Positions 61,919-64,000 of a stretch of 64,000 nucleotides of DNA are shown here, one piece after another. The notes under the pieces are model-generated. The model was given only the letters and a program-made list of their open reading frames with translations. It ran no database searches and had not been told where the DNA came from. Made by a program: the position numbers and the translations under genes. The stretch is from Eremothecium cymbalariae DBVPG#7215 (lineage: Eukaryota; Ascomycota; Saccharomycetes; Saccharomycetales; Saccharomycetaceae). Positions within the stretch are counted from its first letter, which is position 1. The number at the start of each line of letters is the position of its first letter. The stretch covers positions 792,001-856,000 of the forward strand of contig NC_016452.1 of assembly GCF_000235365.1 (NCBI RefSeq), written 5' to 3'.

Positions 61919-63310
61919 ATGGTGTATGTTTGGAATGAGACGTATGATAGTGCTGCAGTGGGGTTTATATTTATGGGCAGTGTGCTAGTTTTCTTTATGG
62001 TACCTGGTCTAGGGTTTTTATATTCTGGGTTGGCGCGACGTAAGTCAGCTCTTTCGTTGATATGGGCAGTTTTGATGGCGGGTATTGTGGGTATTATACA
62101 GTGGTATATTTGGGGGTTTTCGTTAGCATTTTCTTCTACAGCGGAGAATAATAAGTTTATTGGTAATCTTGATTCGTTTGGGATGCGAAATGTCTATGGG
62201 AAGGTGAGTGAGAATGCGGAGTATCCCGAGCTTGTGTTTGCTATATTCCAAGGGTTATTTATGTGTGTTACGTTGGCAATTATTGCAGGGGCAGTTGCAG
62301 AGAGAGGTAGGTTGCTGCCGCATATGGTGTTTTTGTTCTGTTTTGCGACGTTGGTATATTGTCCCGTTACTTATTGGATCTGGGCCTCCGGTGGGTGGGC
62401 TTATCAGTGGGGGGTGCTCGATTGGGCTGGGGGTGGGCCAGTTGAGATTTTGTCGGCGGTTGGAGGGTTTGTTTACTCTTACTTCTTGGGTAAACGGCGT
62501 GAGAATCTGTTGATTAATTTCAGACCTCATAATGTGTCGATGGTGACGTTGGGTACTTCAATTCTTTGGGTTGGGTGGCTAGGTTTTAACGGGTGCACGG
62601 CGCTGTCGCCAAACTTGAGGGCGGTGTACGCGCTGATGAATACCAATATCAGTGCTGCAATGGGCGGGATGGCGTGGTGTTTGGTGGACTATCGTCTTGA
62701 ACGCAAATTGTCCACGGTTGGGTTGTGTTCCGGTGTTATCTGCGGTCTAGTTGCAGCTACACCATCGTCAGGATGTATAACACTCTACGGTTCGCTTATC
62801 CAAGGCATCGTGGCAGGGATTGTCTGCAACTTTTCTACCAAGATTAAATACTATCTGCACGTCGATGATGCAATGGATATCTTGGCTGAGCACGGCATCG
62901 CCGGCATTGTTGGTTTGATCTTCAACGCGCTGTTCTCTGCAGACTGGGTGTTAGGTATGGATGGAGCAACTGAACATGACGGCGGCTGGTTAACGCATAA
63001 CTGGAAACAAATGTACAAGCAGCTAGCATATGTAGCTGCCGTTTCCGCTTACAGTATAGTCGTCACTTCATTAATTTGTATGTTGATTAACAGAATTCCA
63101 GGTCTGGCGCTGCGCGCTTCTCATGAAGCTGAAGAACACGGAATGGACGAAGACCAGATAGGTGAGTTTGCCTACGATTACGTAGAAGTTAGAAGGGATT
63201 ACTTCTCCTGGGGGATGCAAAACGAGCAAGCATCGCAATCGGCCACCGCTAGTTCCCTTGAGCAAGCTGAAAAGGCACATCAGCAAGATACTAATGCCAA
63301 GGAGCAGTAA
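61919..63310 (+). CDS. MEP1/MEP3: Ammonium transporter, Mep1/Mep3 type
   Basis: A 463-residue Amt/Mep/Rh protein. The frame opens at a GTG (61874), but the first ATG is at 61919 (MVYVWNETYDSAAVGF). About eleven membrane segments are visible (VFFMVPGLGFLYSGLARRKSA is the family start). At the first twin-histidine position the sequence is GGGPVEILSAVGG, with Glu, as in Mep1 and Mep3 but not Mep2. The second His is kept (ILAEHGIAG). The cytoplasmic tail includes DEDQIGEFAYDYVEVRRDY, conserved in Mep1/3. One gene here represents the duplicated MEP1/MEP3 pair. Confidence 0.95.
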   Translation: MVYVWNETYDSAAVGFIFMGSVLVFFMVPGLGFLYSGLARRKSALSLIWAVLMAGIVGIIQWYIWGFSLAFSSTAENNKFIGNLDSFGMRNVYGKVSENAEYPELVFAIFQGLFMCVTLAIIAGAVAERGRLLPHMVFLFCFATLVYCPVTYWIWASGGWAYQWGVLDWAGGGPVEILSAVGGFVYSYFLGKRRENLLINFRPHNVSMVTLGTSILWVGWLGFNGCTALSPNLRAVYALMNTNISAAMGGMAWCLVDYRLERKLSTVGLCSGVICGLVAATPSSGCITLYGSLIQGIVAGIVCNFSTKIKYYLHVDDAMDILAEHGIAGIVGLIFNALFSADWVLGMDGATEHDGGWLTHNWKQMYKQLAYVAAVSAYSIVVTSLICMLINRIPGLALRASHEAEEHGMDEDQIGEFAYDYVEVRRDYFSWGMQNEQASQSATASSLEQAEKAHQQDTNAKEQ

Positions 63311-63439
63311 CATATATACATCCATATACCCACAGACTTGTGCGAATTGGTACAACTAATCTAATATTTATATGTAGATGTACTGTCAGCTCAATGCATC
63401 ATTTTGAATTGTAAAAAATTGGCTATTGTTCACCTTATT

Positions 63440-63513
63440 CGACCTCGGTGAGGATTGAACTCACGATCTTGCGATTAACAGTCGCACGCCTTAACCAGCT
63501 TGGCCACGAAGTC
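63440..63513 (-). tRNA. tRNA-Asn (anticodon GTT)
   Basis: The minus strand begins GACTTCGTGGCCAAGCTGG and has the anticodon loop CTGTTAA (anticodon GTT) within GCGACTGTTAATCGC. Its T arm is GTGAGTTCAATCCTCAC. No intron. A minus-strand T-run follows at about 63414-63419. Confidence 0.97.
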
Positions 63514-64000
63514 TTGTTGCAATCCGCTGACAATGCCGAATGATTGGTGCTATGATCCACTCGACTCAACTGTCGTTTGTCGTAAAATCAAAAGAGAAGC
63601 CAGTAGACAGCGACAACCAAGCTAAGAAGCAGCGTATCAGAGCTGTCAGGCCGATATGAGGCTGATAGTCACTGTGAGGATGCCAGCGTGAAACCCACAA
63701 TGATGTATCAGTGTGAAACCTACAATCGTGTGTGTCAGTATGAAACCACCGATGACTACTTTAAGTAAGCCCAGGTAGGACAACAGAAAGTATATAAGGA
63801 GACCCCAGCTAGCTAGATTAGATTAGATACTAGGTCCAGCTAGAACCGGAGAGGGTAGTTGAGCCAGATTAGAGACTATATAAACAGTAACTGATCATCA
63901 ACCTAAGTATTAGCTGGCACGTGATGAGAAGTTCAACTTGGCACGTGACCTCAACATTTGTAAGAGATCCCAACTCCGAGGAACGTTCGAAACTTGGTTG
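63514..64000. mobile_element. Possible Ty3/sigma-like LTR upstream of tRNA-Asn
   Basis: Sequence directly upstream of a tRNA gene, the usual Ty3 target. It has three copies of CAG-N-RTGAAACC (TGAAACC at 63689-63695, 63714-63720 and 63741-63747), like pheromone response elements (TGAAACA). TGTCAGTATGA (63733-63743) matches my memory of the sigma LTR. TATA-like AAAGTATATAAGG (about 63787-63799) and CTATATAAAC follow. I cannot define LTR ends, and no retroviral-type ORF is in the window. Tentative. Confidence 0.35.

Overview
This is nuclear DNA of a budding yeast (Saccharomycetaceae). About 38 protein genes are recognisable, each with a clear Saccharomyces cerevisiae counterpart, plus three tRNA genes. 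Genes are compact and mostly intron-free. The introns that are visible use yeast signals (GTATGT or GTACGT donors, TACTAAC branch points). The gene order points to a lineage that split off before the whole-genome duplication (Kluyveromyces, Lachancea, Eremothecium, Zygosaccharomyces or Torulaspora type). Genes that S. cerevisiae carries on two sister regions are interleaved here in single copy: YIL with YFR (FAF1-PHO4-QCR6-RPL29-RRT5-RPL2-SMC2-MET10-VID28-SNL1-BAR1), YBR with YIR (RIB5-SQT1-STS1-RCF3-MTC4-TRS20-DSN1-SRB6-DUT1), and YPR with YGR (LOA1, a YGR122W homologue, then one MEP gene). I cannot name the species from the sequence alone.

Layout. 0-13.6 kb: 5' end of a J-protein gene (CAJ1-like), an APQ12-like membrane protein, tRNA-Gln, ISD11, TPA1, GVP36, PKP1, RSM18, TIM44, an unrecognised 120-residue protein, RPB3 and HIS6. 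13.9-24 kb: FAF1, PHO4, QCR6, RPL29, RRT5 (frameshifted) and RPL2 (intron). 24-38 kb: SMC2, MET10, VID28, SNL1, BAR1 and RIB5. 38-52 kb: SQT1, STS1, RCF3 (intron), MTC4, TRS20, DSN1, SRB6, DUT1 and AXL1. 52-64 kb: tRNA-Tyr, RRP15, KAR3, TAZ1, LOA1, a YGR122W-like gene (frameshifted), an ammonium transporter, tRNA-Asn and a possible Ty3-like LTR.

The genes are mostly housekeeping: mitochondrial biogenesis and respiration (ISD11, TIM44, RSM18, QCR6, RCF3, PKP1, TAZ1), ribosome production (FAF1, RRP15, RPL2, RPL29, SQT1), transcription (RPB3, SRB6, PHO4), chromosome and spindle function (SMC2, DSN1, KAR3) and metabolism (HIS6, MET10, RIB5, DUT1, MEP). BAR1 and AXL1 belong to mating. Readable promoter signals fit these roles: Rap1 sites at RPL29 and RPL2, PAC and an RRPE-like A/T tract at FAF1, MluI boxes at DUT1, GATA sites at MEP, and an Mcm1-type operator at BAR1.

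The least ordinary content is intergenic. There is a 54-base hairpin with two Pho4-type E-boxes upstream of PHO4. A ~250-base, very GC-rich block of nested inverted repeats lies between the Rap1 sites and start codon of RPL2. A perfect 42-base palindrome lies upstream of the MEP gene. CACGTG sites are also strongly over-represented between genes. These GC-rich palindromic elements are the best candidates for something undescribed.
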